Made by a program: the position numbers and the translations under genes | Shown: positions 54,972-64,000 of the stretch, piece after piece | How positions within the stretch are numbered: the stretch's first letter is position 1 | How the letters are laid out: every line of letters starts with the position of its first letter | From: Hahella sp. | Lineage (GTDB): Bacteria > Pseudomonadota > Gammaproteobacteria > Pseudomonadales > Oleiphilaceae | DNA length: 64,000 bases | Assembly: GCA_028280065.1 (NCBI GenBank) | Contig: JANQMN010000149.1 | Coordinates: 1-64,000, forward strand | Direction of reading: 5' to 3' | The notes under the pieces: model-generated | The model's database searches: none | What the model was told of the DNA's origin: nothing | The model's input: only the letters and a program-made list of their open reading frames with translations

Positions 54972-55193
54972 CGAGCCGGCATCAGTTAGCTTTCATCCTG
55001 AAATGCCTTGGATGGCGTTTTGCGGAATCGAAATGAAAAAAATAGCCAGTTAGTTGTCTCGCATCGGCACATTTTTTCTGGCAAAGGAGGTCGCCTACCA
55101 TTCGCCAACTGATATCGACTCTACTAAACTCAGTAAACAAGCTGTAAGCAACACATTTCGATAACTATTTCCCAATCGTTGCCGGAAAATGCC

Positions 55194-56513
55194 ATGCCAA
55201 GAAATGTTTGTCATGGAGGTGTCCATCCCAAAACACTCCGCCTCTTACTATTTTTGATAGTGACGATGGCCATGCTTCCCGGGTGTGAACCTGCCGAATC
55301 CCCGCACAAAGGTGAACACCAAGTACAACATGTATCCTTTTTACATTACTTTTCCGGTTCGTTGCGTTCAGGATTTACAAAACTCACCGAAAACTTCAAT
55401 GCATCTAACAGTGAAATCGAACTGCAGGAAGTCTCCCTGGATCATGAAGCGTTTAAAAGCAGCATACTGGATACGCTGAAGTCGGGTAATCCGCCGGATA
55501 TCTACTCCTATTGGGCAGGTGCACGAACAGCCTCGATAGTGGATCATCTGGAACCCTTAGATGACATGTGGCAAAACAATCAGCTTAATGCCAAGTTTGC
55601 CTCTCCCTTGCTAACGGCCGCCAGTCGCTACGACGGTAAAACTTACTTGCTCCCCCTCACCCAGCATTTGGTCGGCTTCTTCTACAATAAGACAGTGTTT
55701 GGTAAATATGGAATTGAAGAGCCACAAGGCTGGAAGGCATTTCTTGAAGTCTGCGAACGACTGAAGAATCAGGGCATCATACCCATTGCCCTGGGCGCGA
55801 AAGACAAGTGGCCGGCGCAGTTCTGGTTCGACATGCTATTGCTCCGAACGGCTCCGTTCGAATTTCGCCAAGCGCTGATGAATGGCAACGCAAGCTATAA
55901 AGATCAACGCGTTACCCGCGTGCTGAAGGAATGGGCTGCACTGCTGAAGAAGGGTTACTTTAATGAAAACAGCGCCGACGCGACATGGGACCATGAGGCC
56001 AACGGGTTGATATTTCGCGGAAAAGCCGCGATGACCTTAATGGGAACCTGGAACATCGGCTATTTCACCAATGCCGAACACAACTGGCGCCCGGAGGTTG
56101 ATTTCGGATTTTTTCCTTTTCCCGAGATGGATAGCAGCATTCCAATGGTGGCCCTTGGCCCTATAGATGGAATGGTGATTCCGAAAAACGCCGCCAACAT
56201 CGCAGGAGCAAAAAAGGTCTTAAGCTACATGGCATCCGCCGAACCCCAGGAACTCATTAGCCGCGGCTCGGGGGCCTTATCGCCAAGTAAGGAAATCCCG
56301 GCCGGTTTCTATAACCCGACACAATTAAAAGCACTGCAGGCGATTACCGAAAGTCAGCACTTCGCCTTTAATTTTGATCTGGCCACACCGCCGGCCATCG
56401 CAGAAGTCGGACTCAACGCTTTTACAGAGATCCTGGTTTTTCCGGAAGCGATCGAAAATATTCAGGCGCAGTTAGCCGTGGATGTCGAACAAGCCTTCGC
56501 CACTATCAAGTAG
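55194..56513 (+). CDS. Solute-binding lipoprotein (family 1), paired with GGDEF-EAL
   Basis: About 439 residues. A lipoprotein signal with lipobox LPGC (Cys near residue 29) is followed by a family 1 binding-protein fold: FTKLTENFNASNSEIELQEVS, PDIYSYWAGARTASIVDHLEPL, QHLVGFFYNKTVFGKYGIEEP, AMTLMGTWNIGYFTN and MVALGPIDGMVIPKNAANI. It is of normal length, probably sugar-binding. No permease or ATPase gene is near; the stop is three bases before a GGDEF-EAL start. ATG at 55194 is preferred over TTG at 55179. Confidence 0.88.
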   Translation: MPRNVCHGGVHPKTLRLLLFLIVTMAMLPGCEPAESPHKGEHQVQHVSFLHYFSGSLRSGFTKLTENFNASNSEIELQEVSLDHEAFKSSILDTLKSGNPPDIYSYWAGARTASIVDHLEPLDDMWQNNQLNAKFASPLLTAASRYDGKTYLLPLTQHLVGFFYNKTVFGKYGIEEPQGWKAFLEVCERLKNQGIIPIALGAKDKWPAQFWFDMLLLRTAPFEFRQALMNGNASYKDQRVTRVLKEWAALLKKGYFNENSADATWDHEANGLIFRGKAAMTLMGTWNIGYFTNAEHNWRPEVDFGFFPFPEMDSSIPMVALGPIDGMVIPKNAANIAGAKKVLSYMASAEPQELISRGSGALSPSKEIPAGFYNPTQLKALQAITESQHFAFNFDLATPPAIAEVGLNAFTEILVFPEAIENIQAQLAVDVEQAFATIK

Positions 56514-56516
56514 GTT

Positions 56517-59411
56517 ATGGCCGACGTTATGCGACTGCTTAAAAATGCCAACTACCCGAAGAAAATCCAACTTAGTTTTACGCTGCTTATTGGAGTGTTG
56601 GTGATAAGCACTGTCAGTTCTTTAGCAATCGTTCAATCCATCTTCAGCCAATTCCAAAAAGAACGGCAAATCAAGGAAATCATCGGCAATGTTGCGGTAA
56701 CTCGGCAACTGGCCGGAGATTATGTTCTCTCTCCTTCACGCCCATCCGCACAGTTGGTATTTCAACAACTTGAAACCACGGCGAACCAAATACAAGCGAT
56801 GCTTGCCCCTCGCCAATCCGGTCTTGAGACGAAAATGCCGGGATTACTCAAGGAGTTTGAAAAACGGTTTCAACAACACGTGATTGAGCTGGATCGCGCC
56901 GCGGCCCTGAAGAGCCAGGCCAACTTACTTGGCGAAAAAATGGTAAAGCAAATTTCAAGATTTAACCTTCAAGCTTTGCCCGCCGATGATCGACAGTCGC
57001 TAAACAGTGCAACCAATCAGATACTAATTGTGCTTTGGCAAGGTCAGATGCTTCTCGGCGCCGAACAATTACAGCCGCTCTCGGATACGCGATTAGCACC
57101 TTTGCGCCAGCAGTTGGCGATACTTAGTGCGCAGTTTCAGGACAAGTCCTTTGGCAGCGAGAAACAGCGCTCGCTATATCGAATCCATCGGGATACACGG
57201 AATTATGTAGGCAGTTTCGAAAAATATCTGCATTATCGAGAAAAGATCGGCGCTACCAGAGATCGGCTTCATCAGCTATCTTCGCAGCTACACCTGACAG
57301 GAAACCGCATGGAAAGAGAGGTGCAGGCCGAAATGGAGCAGCATTTGCTGCTCGGCATGCTTTTGTTGGGTCTGTTCTTTGTTGTTTTTGTTATCAGCGC
57401 GATTTTTTTGGCGCAGTATTTGGCAGGAGAAATTGTCCGGCCGGTTCGGCGGCTTGTTGCAGCCACGGAAAGAATTGCCGAAGGCGATTTATCTGTGATT
57501 GTAGCAGCGGAAGCGAATGATGAAATAGGGCAACTTGCGAACTGCTTGAATCAAATGACCACAAGGCTTCGATCAAACCGCGCAGAGTTGCTAAGTAAAC
57601 ACCAAGCACTGGCAGACGCAGCCCAGGAACTGGAGGAACGGGTCCAGGAACGAACCGCTCAATTGGCTGTAGCGAATAAATCATTGGAAGCCGAAGTGCT
57701 TACCAGGAAACATTCGGAACAGCTGATACGAACCAGCGAAGCCAAATTTCGCGCCATGTTTGAACTATCACCTCTTGGCATTTATCGGACCAGCCTGGAA
57801 GGCAAAATTCTGGAATGCAATCAAGCCTTTGCCGAAATCCTGAGGGATTCGCAAGAAAACATACTGTTTCAAAACGAAAAAATACTGACGCCTACCAAAT
57901 ACGCCAACCAGGAACGCCAACGAATTCAAGCCCTTGAGAAATTTGGCCGGTATGGCCCTTATGAACGGCAATTTGTGAAAGCTTCCGGCAAGCCGGTTCC
58001 GGTGCGGTTAAACGGCATGCTGATTGAAGGCGATCAAGAACCTTCCATTTGGTCAATTGTTGAAGATATAACCGATCAAAAACGCTCAGAAGAAATGATC
58101 TGGCGGCAGGCGAACTTTGATTCGCTAACTGGCCTGCCGAACCGGCGTATGTTTCGCAATACGCTGACAAAGGAGATTTCGCGGGCTCGTCGTAGTAACC
58201 GAAAATTAGCGCTAATGCTACTGGATCTCGATAAGTTCAAAGAGGTGAATGACACGCTGGGGCATGACAAAGGAGACCTGCTATTGGTCGAAGCGGCAGA
58301 CCGGATACGCTGTTGCATTCGCGAATCGGACGAGGTGGCGCGTTTGGGGGGCGATGAGTTCACCCTAATCGTCAGCCAGATTCAACAGCCTGAAGATTTG
58401 ATTCGGATTAGCCGCAACATCATTCAGTCTTTGAGCGCTCCATTTGTCCTGGACAATCAGCCGCTGGTCATCGGCGCGAGCATCGGCATCACGATTTTCC
58501 CCGACGACGGAGAGTCGCCGGATAAGTTAATCAGCAACGCCGATCAAGCAATGTACTCTGCAAAATCCGAAGGACGCAACTGCTTCAGCTTCTTTACCCC
58601 TAACTTACAACGCAAGGCAGTGAAGCGTTTGAAGCTGATCAATGAGCTTCGCGACACTCTTGCCAACAACCAACTCAGGCTTTTATACCAACCGATTGTT
58701 GATTTACGGACCAATGAAATACCCAAAGCAGAAGCACTGTTACGATGGCAACATCCGGAACTCGGCATGATAAGCCCGGATGAATTTATTCCGTTGGCAG
58801 AGGAAACCGGCATCATCATCGAAATTGGCGACTGGGTAGTGGAACAAGTTTTAGACGTTGCGCAACAGTTCTGTTCCAGGCAGCAGAAAATTCAAATTAG
58901 CATTAACAAGTCGCCGGTGCAGTTCAAACTAGGCTCAGAAAACTTGAGCCGCTGGATTGAAAAAATCCGACGAATGGGGTTGCCTCCACAGTATATTCTG
59001 GTCGAGATCACGGAAGGATTACTGCTGGATGCAACCGATAAAATCAGGCAGATTCTCTATGCTTACCGAGATGAGGGTATCCAGGTCGCTTTGGACGATT
59101 TTGGCACCGGATATTCTTCCCTCGCCTATCTAAACAAATTTGATATCGATTACCTCAAAATAGACCGCGCCTTTATCAGCAATCTCACCGAACAATCTTC
59201 TGAGTTGGCGCTTTACGAGGCTATCATTGCGATGGCGCATAAGCTCGGTTTGAAAGTCATTGCCGAAGGCATAGAAACCGCCCAGCAAGATGCCCTGCTG
59301 CGGAAGATGGGTTGTGATTATGGTCAGGGCTATTTATATGCGAAGCCTATTCCTTTTGAGCATTTGATTGAAATGCGGGAGACGCCAAATCGCTTAGTCC
59401 AGACTATATAG
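56517..59411 (+). CDS. Membrane GGDEF-EAL protein with HAMP and PAS
   Basis: A 964-residue c-di-GMP enzyme. Membrane helices near 18-40 and 281-303 flank a helical periplasmic domain; HAMP (VRRLVAATERIAEGDLS), a coiled coil (about 355-395), PAS (MFELSPLGIYRTSLEGKI, about 405-525), GGDEF (RLGGDEFTLIV, about residue 611, with a RESD I-site just before) and EAL (KAEALLRWQHPELG, about 738; DDFGTGYSSLAYL; KIDRAFI). All core motifs look intact. The upstream binding protein probably presents its ligand to the periplasmic domain (inference). Confidence 0.94.
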   Translation: MADVMRLLKNANYPKKIQLSFTLLIGVLVISTVSSLAIVQSIFSQFQKERQIKEIIGNVAVTRQLAGDYVLSPSRPSAQLVFQQLETTANQIQAMLAPRQSGLETKMPGLLKEFEKRFQQHVIELDRAAALKSQANLLGEKMVKQISRFNLQALPADDRQSLNSATNQILIVLWQGQMLLGAEQLQPLSDTRLAPLRQQLAILSAQFQDKSFGSEKQRSLYRIHRDTRNYVGSFEKYLHYREKIGATRDRLHQLSSQLHLTGNRMEREVQAEMEQHLLLGMLLLGLFFVVFVISAIFLAQYLAGEIVRPVRRLVAATERIAEGDLSVIVAAEANDEIGQLANCLNQMTTRLRSNRAELLSKHQALADAAQELEERVQERTAQLAVANKSLEAEVLTRKHSEQLIRTSEAKFRAMFELSPLGIYRTSLEGKILECNQAFAEILRDSQENILFQNEKILTPTKYANQERQRIQALEKFGRYGPYERQFVKASGKPVPVRLNGMLIEGDQEPSIWSIVEDITDQKRSEEMIWRQANFDSLTGLPNRRMFRNTLTKEISRARRSNRKLALMLLDLDKFKEVNDTLGHDKGDLLLVEAADRIRCCIRESDEVARLGGDEFTLIVSQIQQPEDLIRISRNIIQSLSAPFVLDNQPLVIGASIGITIFPDDGESPDKLISNADQAMYSAKSEGRNCFSFFTPNLQRKAVKRLKLINELRDTLANNQLRLLYQPIVDLRTNEIPKAEALLRWQHPELGMISPDEFIPLAEETGIIIEIGDWVVEQVLDVAQQFCSRQQKIQISINKSPVQFKLGSENLSRWIEKIRRMGLPPQYILVEITEGLLLDATDKIRQILYAYRDEGIQVALDDFGTGYSSLAYLNKFDIDYLKIDRAFISNLTEQSSELALYEAIIAMAHKLGLKVIAEGIETAQQDALLRKMGCDYGQGYLYAKPIPFEHLIEMRETPNRLVQTI

Positions 59412-59476
59412 CCACCCGGTTGATTCAGCTTTCAAGTCAGAACGATTATGCGTTAAACACTGAGTTAATGATTTGG

Positions 59477-60115
59477 CTACTGTCCCGGCCCGATCCCGAA
59501 GCGCAGTTGTAGCTGTTCAGCAATTTGCTGCCTTACGGTTGCCAGGGGTTGGCTGCTGTCCAGGATACAAAATCGTTCCGGATCCTCGGCTGCGCGCGCC
59601 AAATAAGCCGCTTGTACCCTTGCATAAAAAGTTAACTTCTCCTGCTCAAAACGGTCCAGTGCGCCGCGCTTACTGGCACGGCGCATGCCGAGTGCCGGAT
59701 CTATCGTGAGCAGCAAAGTAAAGTCGGGGCGGAACTTATTTTGGACATAATTCTCCAGCAGTGCGACATCCTGCCAAGGCAGCTCTCGTCCACCCCCCTG
59801 ATAAGCATAAGTAGCGTCGGTAAAGCGATCACTCAATACATAGATGCCTTTTTCGAGCAGTGGCAAGATCTTGGTTTCCAAATGCTGCGCGCGGGCAGCG
59901 AACATCAACAGCAGTTCCGCCTTACTGGACACCGGCTCTTCCCTGGGGGCCAAAAGAAGCTCGCGGACTTCCTCGGCAAAAGGCGTTCCCCCCGGCTCCC
60001 GAGTGGTTTCTACCTGTAGTCCCAAGGACAGCAGTTGCTCTTTCATGAATGCCAGGTTGGTACTTTTACCGGTACCTTCGATACCTTCCAATGTGATGAA
60101 CTTTCCAGATGGCAC
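59477..60115 (-). CDS. tmk: Thymidylate kinase
   Basis: A 212-residue dTMP kinase: P-loop EGIEGTGKSTN (residues about 10-20), TREPGGTPFAEEVRELLL, SDRFTDATYAYQGGGRE and the LID-region Arg residues (GMRRASKRGALDRFEQE). It makes dTDP for DNA synthesis. Fourteen bases separate it from mltG, part of one operon. Confidence 0.96.
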   Translation of the reverse strand: MPSGKFITLEGIEGTGKSTNLAFMKEQLLSLGLQVETTREPGGTPFAEEVRELLLAPREEPVSSKAELLLMFAARAQHLETKILPLLEKGIYVLSDRFTDATYAYQGGGRELPWQDVALLENYVQNKFRPDFTLLLTIDPALGMRRASKRGALDRFEQEKLTFYARVQAAYLARAAEDPERFCILDSSQPLATVRQQIAEQLQLRFGIGPGQ

Positions 60116-60129
60116 GGGTGTTCTTCCTG

Positions 60130-61209
60130 CTACTTTGTAGACCGGTAATCAGCGCGCCGGTTTAGTTGATACTCTCTAACGGCACGGTTATGTTCTTCCA
60201 AGCTCTTCGAAAAGGCATGCGTGCCGTCCCCACGGGCCACGAAATACAACGCACCGCTCAATGTCGGGTTCAGGGCGGCTTCGATCGACGCCTTTCCCGG
60301 CATAGCGATAGGTGTAGGGGGCAAGCCATTGATTCTATAGGTATTATAGGGAGTAGTTTGGCGCAGATGGGCACGGGTAAGATTACCGGTAAAGCTCTCG
60401 CCCAACCCATAAATTACCGTCGGATCGGTTTGCAGGCGCATCCGTTTATTTAATCGCGCGGTAAATACGCCGGCGATAATTTCCCGCTCTTCGTCAACGC
60501 TGGTTTCCTTTTCAATGATCGAAGCCAATATCAACGCTTCGTAAGGGGATTTCACCACCGCCCTGTCCGCTTTGTTTGCCCAGGCGGCTTCCAAGGTCGA
60601 CAGCATCTTGTTATAGGCCCTGGAAAGGATTTCAACATCCGTCGATCCGCGATGATAGGCATAGGTGTCGGGAAAAATCAGTCCTTCCGCATGGGGATAC
60701 TTCATCTCTAAAAGTTCGGCAAGCGCTACCGGATCTTGAGTATCGATGGTACGGACAATTTTTGGGTGATGCTGAAACTCATCCAAAATCTCCGTGAGTT
60801 TCCAGCCTTCGATAAAAGTAATGGTATATTCTGCAGTGTGGCCGGAAATAAACAGCGGGTAAAGCCCCATTTCACTATAATCGGGGCGGAGCCAATATTC
60901 ACCGGCCTTAATCTGACGATCAATTTTCTTATAACGCCCAATCCAATAGAACCAAAAGGCCGAGTCAATAATCTCCTGCGACTCCAACCGTTCAGCCAGG
61001 ACCTTCAGCGAATCGCCACGCCGGACATCGAAAAGCACCGGCTCGGACACCGCGATTGGCGCTTGTAACGCGGTATACGCCTGGTACGCAAACCCTAATG
61101 CAGCAAATGCCGGCGCTAATACCAGCAAGGCACAGACTAACGCTAGTCGCTTAAGAAACCCGGAACGGGATTTTTTGGTGGATCGGCTGTTGGACTTCTT
61201 GGCGGACAC
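60130..61209 (-). CDS. mltG: Endolytic transglycosylase MltG (YceG)
   Basis: A 359-residue inner-membrane lytic transglycosylase. A basic N-terminus and one helix (about 20-45) precede a LysM-like domain (VRRGDSLKVLAERLESQ) and the catalytic YceG domain with ASIIEKETSVDEER (catalytic Glu) and LQTDPTVIYGLG. It cleaves nascent peptidoglycan strands. The start overlaps pabC by 59 bases. Confidence 0.95.
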   Translation of the reverse strand: MSAKKSNSRSTKKSRSGFLKRLALVCALLVLAPAFAALGFAYQAYTALQAPIAVSEPVLFDVRRGDSLKVLAERLESQEIIDSAFWFYWIGRYKKIDRQIKAGEYWLRPDYSEMGLYPLFISGHTAEYTITFIEGWKLTEILDEFQHHPKIVRTIDTQDPVALAELLEMKYPHAEGLIFPDTYAYHRGSTDVEILSRAYNKMLSTLEAAWANKADRAVVKSPYEALILASIIEKETSVDEEREIIAGVFTARLNKRMRLQTDPTVIYGLGESFTGNLTRAHLRQTTPYNTYRINGLPPTPIAMPGKASIEAALNPTLSGALYFVARGDGTHAFSKSLEEHNRAVREYQLNRRADYRSTK

Positions 61210-61984
61210 AATCTACATCTAAAGCAATATTGGCAAGCGATTTCACCGGAACGACACCCACAACACTATTGATCAGCGCCATGGCTTCAATGGAGGCACA
61301 TTCTGCCTGAGAGATGTCCTTTTCCGCAACCTTAAGTCCATAGTCGGCCTGAGACGCCAGAATATGTTCTCTTAACACGCCTTTTATACCGGACATCGTA
61401 AGCGTTGGGGTAAACCACTGCCCTCTGCGTCGGTATAGAATATTGGTTTTCGTGCCTTCGACGATATTGCCATCCATATCCGGCATAATCCCTTCAAACT
61501 CGCCTTCATTTAGCTCCGCGCTTGCCATAACCTGTTCCAGACGGCACAGGTGTTTCATCCCAGCGAAGGAGGGATTCTGGCTGCAAGGAGTTGTCAGAAT
61601 GCGGATATCAGTTCCTTTGACATAAAGCTCATCCGGTAGTTGAGGCGTTGGAAACAAGCCGATGATTTCCGTGGGTTTGGCGACGTTATGCGGGGAATAA
61701 CCTCGTCCTCCCGCACCTCGGGTAATAATCACTTTCACCACGACGGCCGAGTCTGTTTGCAGAGTCTTGTGAAACTCCAAGGCTTTTTGAAAGAGCGCCG
61801 GACCGGGCTGATAATTCAAACCAAGTCTACGGCAACCATGGATCAGACGCTTGAGATGCTCTCCGGCAAGGATAACGTGATTATCCTTTACCAGCATGGT
61901 TTCGAACAGTCCGTCACCATAGGCAAGGCCACGATCAGTAACTGGCAGGCAGTCAGTGGGCTGGTCGTTTACCAGAAACCGCAT
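61151..61984 (-). CDS. pabC: Aminodeoxychorismate lyase
   Basis: A 277-residue class IV PLP enzyme: DRGLAYGDGLFETMLV near the N-terminus, AGMKHLCRLEQVMA with the PLP lysine, and a DGNIVEGTKTNIL motif. It releases pyruvate from aminodeoxychorismate, giving p-aminobenzoate for folate. The ATG at 61984 follows GGAG eight bases upstream. It overlaps mltG. fabF, often found between acpP and pabC, is not here. Confidence 0.94.
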   Translation of the reverse strand: MRFLVNDQPTDCLPVTDRGLAYGDGLFETMLVKDNHVILAGEHLKRLIHGCRRLGLNYQPGPALFQKALEFHKTLQTDSAVVVKVIITRGAGGRGYSPHNVAKPTEIIGLFPTPQLPDELYVKGTDIRILTTPCSQNPSFAGMKHLCRLEQVMASAELNEGEFEGIMPDMDGNIVEGTKTNILYRRRGQWFTPTLTMSGIKGVLREHILASQADYGLKVAEKDISQAECASIEAMALINSVVGVVPVKSLANIALDVDCVRQEVQQPIHQKIPFRVS

Positions 61985-61998
61985 GTTTGGCTCCAAAC

Positions 61999-62032
61999 AA
62001 AAAAGCCGCTCGCAATTGAATTGCCAGCGGCT
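61999..62032 (-). terminator. Rho-independent terminator between acpP and pabC
   Basis: On the minus strand AGCCGCT pairs with AGCGGCT, with an inner GCAATT/AATTGC extension, and runs into six T residues. It starts 27 bases past the acpP stop and ends only 15 bases before the pabC start, within its leader. Confidence 0.88.
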
Positions 62033-62059
62033 ATTGTTCGCTTGGTGTGAAAACGCTAT

Positions 62060-62293
62060 TTATTGATTGGCGACGATAAAATCAATGGCGTCTTGTACAG
62101 TCGTGATCTTTTCGGCTTCTTCATCAGGAATTTCAGTCTCGAATTCCTCTTCAAGCGCCATAACCAATTCGACAGTATCCAGCGAGTCAGCACCCAGGTC
62201 TTCCACAAACTTGGAGTTCATTTGAACTTCAGCTTCCTTAACACCCAGTTGTTCACAAACAATTTTCTTCACTCGCTCTTCGACAGTACTCAT
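62060..62293 (-). CDS. acpP: Acyl carrier protein
   Basis: A 77-residue acidic protein with phosphopantetheine-attachment Ser37 in [18 protein letters not shown]. Length and composition are typical of AcpP. It carries acyl chains in fatty-acid synthesis. fabG lies 107 bases upstream; a terminator follows directly. Confidence 0.98.
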   Translation of the reverse strand: MSTVEERVKKIVCEQLGVKEAEVQMNSKFVEDLGADSLDTVELVMALEEEFETEIPDEEAEKITTVQDAIDFIVANQ

Positions 62294-62400
62294 ATCTTCC
62301 TCACTATTGTTTCAAACCAAGCACTTACATCTGCGTGCTAGTCTAGTTAAACCCGAAATTATATCAAGCAAAAGTTGTAATCTAACGAAATAAACTCCGC

Positions 62401-63132
62401 TTAGTTCATGTACATTCCGCCATTCACATGAATGGTTTCGCCGGTTATATAAGATGCCGCGTCGGAAATCAGAAATTCGACGACACCCGCTATTTCATCT
62501 ACCTTGCCAAGCCTTTGTAACGGAACCGCGCTTAACAGCGCGCTTTTCTGTTCATCCGGCAGTTCATTGGTCATATCCGTTTCAATAAACCCAGGCGCAA
62601 TGGAATTCACGGTGATATTTCTCGAACCCAGTTCTTTTGCCATCGATCTGGACAAGCCTTCGATACCGGCCTTGGCGGCCGCGTAGTTGACCTGCCCGGC
62701 ATTCCCCATCGAAGCGACCACGGAACTGATATTGACGATTCTTCCCCAGCGCGCCTTCATCATGCCTTTCATCAAGGCTTTGCTAAGACGAAAAACAGAA
62801 CTCAAGTTGGTCTGAATAACCTGTTCCCACTGTTCGTCCTTCATCCGCATGAGCAAATTATCCTGGGTAATACCGGCATTGTTCACCAGGATTTGCGGCG
62901 CGCCATACCGCTCTGAAATACTAGCCAGACACTCCTTGATAGATTCGGCGTCAGCGACATTCAAAACCATGCCGGAACCTTTTCCTAACTTTTCCAGCCG
63001 CTCGTTGATCGCAGCAGCGCCTTTTTCTGAGGTAGCGGTGCCGACAGTGACATACCCCGCTGCAGCAAGTTTATCCGCAATTGCCGCGCCAATTCCTCGC
63101 GACGCGCCTGTAACCAAAGCTACTTTTTCCAT
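62401..63132 (-). CDS. fabG: 3-oxoacyl-ACP reductase
   Basis: A 243-residue short-chain dehydrogenase: cofactor motif TGASRGIGAAIA (residues 8-19), LVNNAGITQDNLLMRMKDEQW, the catalytic Ser region (NISSVVASMGNAGQ) and YAAAKAGIEG (Tyr near 150), and a C-terminal TGETIHVNGGMYM. Reduces 3-oxoacyl-ACP with NADPH. The ATG at 63132 has GGGA six bases upstream; ATG at 63144 has none. Confidence 0.96.
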   Translation of the reverse strand: MEKVALVTGASRGIGAAIADKLAAAGYVTVGTATSEKGAAAINERLEKLGKGSGMVLNVADAESIKECLASISERYGAPQILVNNAGITQDNLLMRMKDEQWEQVIQTNLSSVFRLSKALMKGMMKARWGRIVNISSVVASMGNAGQVNYAAAKAGIEGLSRSMAKELGSRNITVNSIAPGFIETDMTNELPDEQKSALLSAVPLQRLGKVDEIAGVVEFLISDAASYITGETIHVNGGMYMN

Positions 63133-63168
63133 ATTTTTTCCCATGACAATTCGATCGAATGTGTTTGC

Positions 63169-64000
63169 CTAGGCCCAGGCACTAGTGTCGGATAAACAGG
63201 TTACAGGTAATTTGCGATTAACTTTTTTGACCAATCCTGCCAAAACTTTTCCCGGACCGCATTCAATAAAGTTCTCGACGCCAGCAGCAACCAAAGATTC
63301 AAGCGTTTGGGTCCACATTACTGGAGAGTATAGCTGCCGAACCAGATTATCCCGCAACTCATCCAAATCTTTGGCGATCCCCGCATTAACATTATGAATA
63401 ATCGGCATCTGCGGAGACTTCAGCTCAATTCCGGCGATTTCCTCCGCCAGCGCTTCGGCGCCCGGCAGCATCAGATCTGAATGGCACGGCACGCTGACTG
63501 CCAGTTTGATCGCCCTTTTGGCGCCCGCTTCCTTTAGTGCCTCGCAGGCTTTATCGACCGCTTCTCCATGCCCGGCGATGACAACCTGCCCCTGGCTATT
63601 GAAGTTCACCGCCTGTACCAACTGATCGCCGCTTACCTCCGCACAGACGGCAATAACATCTTCGTCCGATAAACCCAGGACAGCAGCCATGGCCGTCGGC
63701 ATGTCACCGACAGCATCCTGCATCAGCCTGCCGCGTTTTTCGACCAGTTTCACAGCGGTCGCAAAGTCAAAAACACCTGCAGCCACCATGGCGGAATACT
63801 CGCCAAGACTATGACCGGCAATTGCCTTGGGTTGGCTGAAACCACGAGAATTCAGAAGACGGAAAAGGGCAATGCTGGCAGTGAGGACCGCGGGCTGAGT
63901 AACGTCAGTAGAATTAAGCTTATCTTCGGGTCCGGATTGGCAAACCTGCCAAAGGTCATAGCCCAATGCATCGCTTGCTTCCGAAAAGGTATTGAGCACA
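63169..64000 (-). CDS. fabD: Malonyl-CoA:ACP transacylase FabD, N-terminus outside window
   Basis: Most of FabD, with the first ~30 residues (including the GQGSQ motif) beyond base 64000. Active-site GHSLGEYSAMVAAG, the LVEKRGRLMQDA arginine region, VNFNSQGQVVIAGH and VPCHSDLMLPGAE with the catalytic His are seen. It transfers malonyl groups to AcpP. Tandem with fabG (gap 36 bases). Confidence 0.96.
   Translation of the reverse strand, partial: VLNTFSEASDALGYDLWQVCQSGPEDKLNSTDVTQPAVLTASIALFRLLNSRGFSQPKAIAGHSLGEYSAMVAAGVFDFATAVKLVEKRGRLMQDAVGDMPTAMAAVLGLSDEDVIAVCAEVSGDQLVQAVNFNSQGQVVIAGHGEAVDKACEALKEAGAKRAIKLAVSVPCHSDLMLPGAEALAEEIAGIELKSPQMPIIHNVNAGIAKDLDELRDNLVRQLYSPVMWTQTLESLVAAGVENFIECGPGKVLAGLVKKVNRKLPVTCLSDTSAWA

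Noticed and set aside
1-64000. CRISPR arrays, tRNA/rRNA genes, insertion sequences, prophage
   Set aside because: No regularly spaced repeats, no tRNA cloverleaf-like or rRNA stretches and no transposase or phage genes were recognised by reading; a tRNAscan and IS search would confirm.

Overview
The window looks like chromosomal DNA from a free-living, probably aquatic gammaproteobacterium of moderate GC. Supporting this are divergent ffh/ypjD next to a CorB-like gene, minCDE, an ornithine-lipid pair (olsB-olsA), a fabD-fabG-acpP-pabC-mltG-tmk lipid/wall cluster, an E. coli-like ahr aldehyde reductase and many cyclic-di-GMP genes. The genus cannot be fixed from sequence alone; an Oceanospirillales/Alcanivorax-Ketobacter-type organism is a guess. 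No rRNA, tRNA, CRISPR array, intact insertion sequence or prophage was seen.

Layout. 1-8973: ffh (partial), ypjD, corB-like, a YIP1 membrane protein, a DUF1631 protein, a TonB-like protein, monothiol glutaredoxin, and an orphan hydantoinase-B subunit. 9098-11392: argD and argF, with a terminator-like hairpin in the argD leader and a clear terminator between the two. 11590-14087: an OmpR/RstA-RstB type two-component system. 14629-19046: olsB-olsA, a SlyD-like FKBP, an acetyl-CoA hydrolase/transferase. 19308-25476: a small secreted protein, a PhaC-like hydrolase, a GT4-PAP2 glycolipid pair, minCDE, and a half-length cupin. 25542-28482: a solute-binding protein, two fused gene remnants (SRAP and DUF1810) and a GAF/HD-GYP phosphodiesterase.

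28729-42204 is the most unusual part. imuA has a near-perfect LexA box and promoter, but imuB-dnaE2, its usual operon partners, lie about 8 kb further on. The gap holds a DUF4139 protein, a nitroreductase-like protein, ahr, and a minus-strand block (a Cys-rich two-CW protein, an AAA/STAND-like ATPase, a NADAR N-glycosidase, a DUF3592/ankyrin-like membrane protein). This block has an AT-rich spacer full of GGATAA/TTATCC motifs and ends in a 110-bp inverted-repeat element beside imuB. It could be a small accessory or defence-type insertion.

42340-47306 carries small enzymes (DUF1428, VOC, MazG-like, GNAT), a TPR-like secreted protein, an M14 carboxypeptidase and an alpha/beta hydrolase. 47303-59411 contains two modules in which a periplasmic solute-binding gene is followed, after a 3-nt gap, by a membrane GGDEF-EAL gene. 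In the first the PhnD-like binding protein has lost most of its central region; the second looks intact. Between them are a B12-type radical SAM protein, a PlsC acyltransferase, an acyl-CoA synthetase and a small hypothetical gene. 59477-64000 is the minus-strand fatty-acid/cell-wall cluster, in which fabF is absent from its usual place and acpP ends in a strong terminator.

Together the window combines housekeeping functions (protein targeting, arginine, division-site selection, lipid synthesis), SOS mutagenesis and c-di-GMP signalling, with several small deletions that left recognisable gene fragments.
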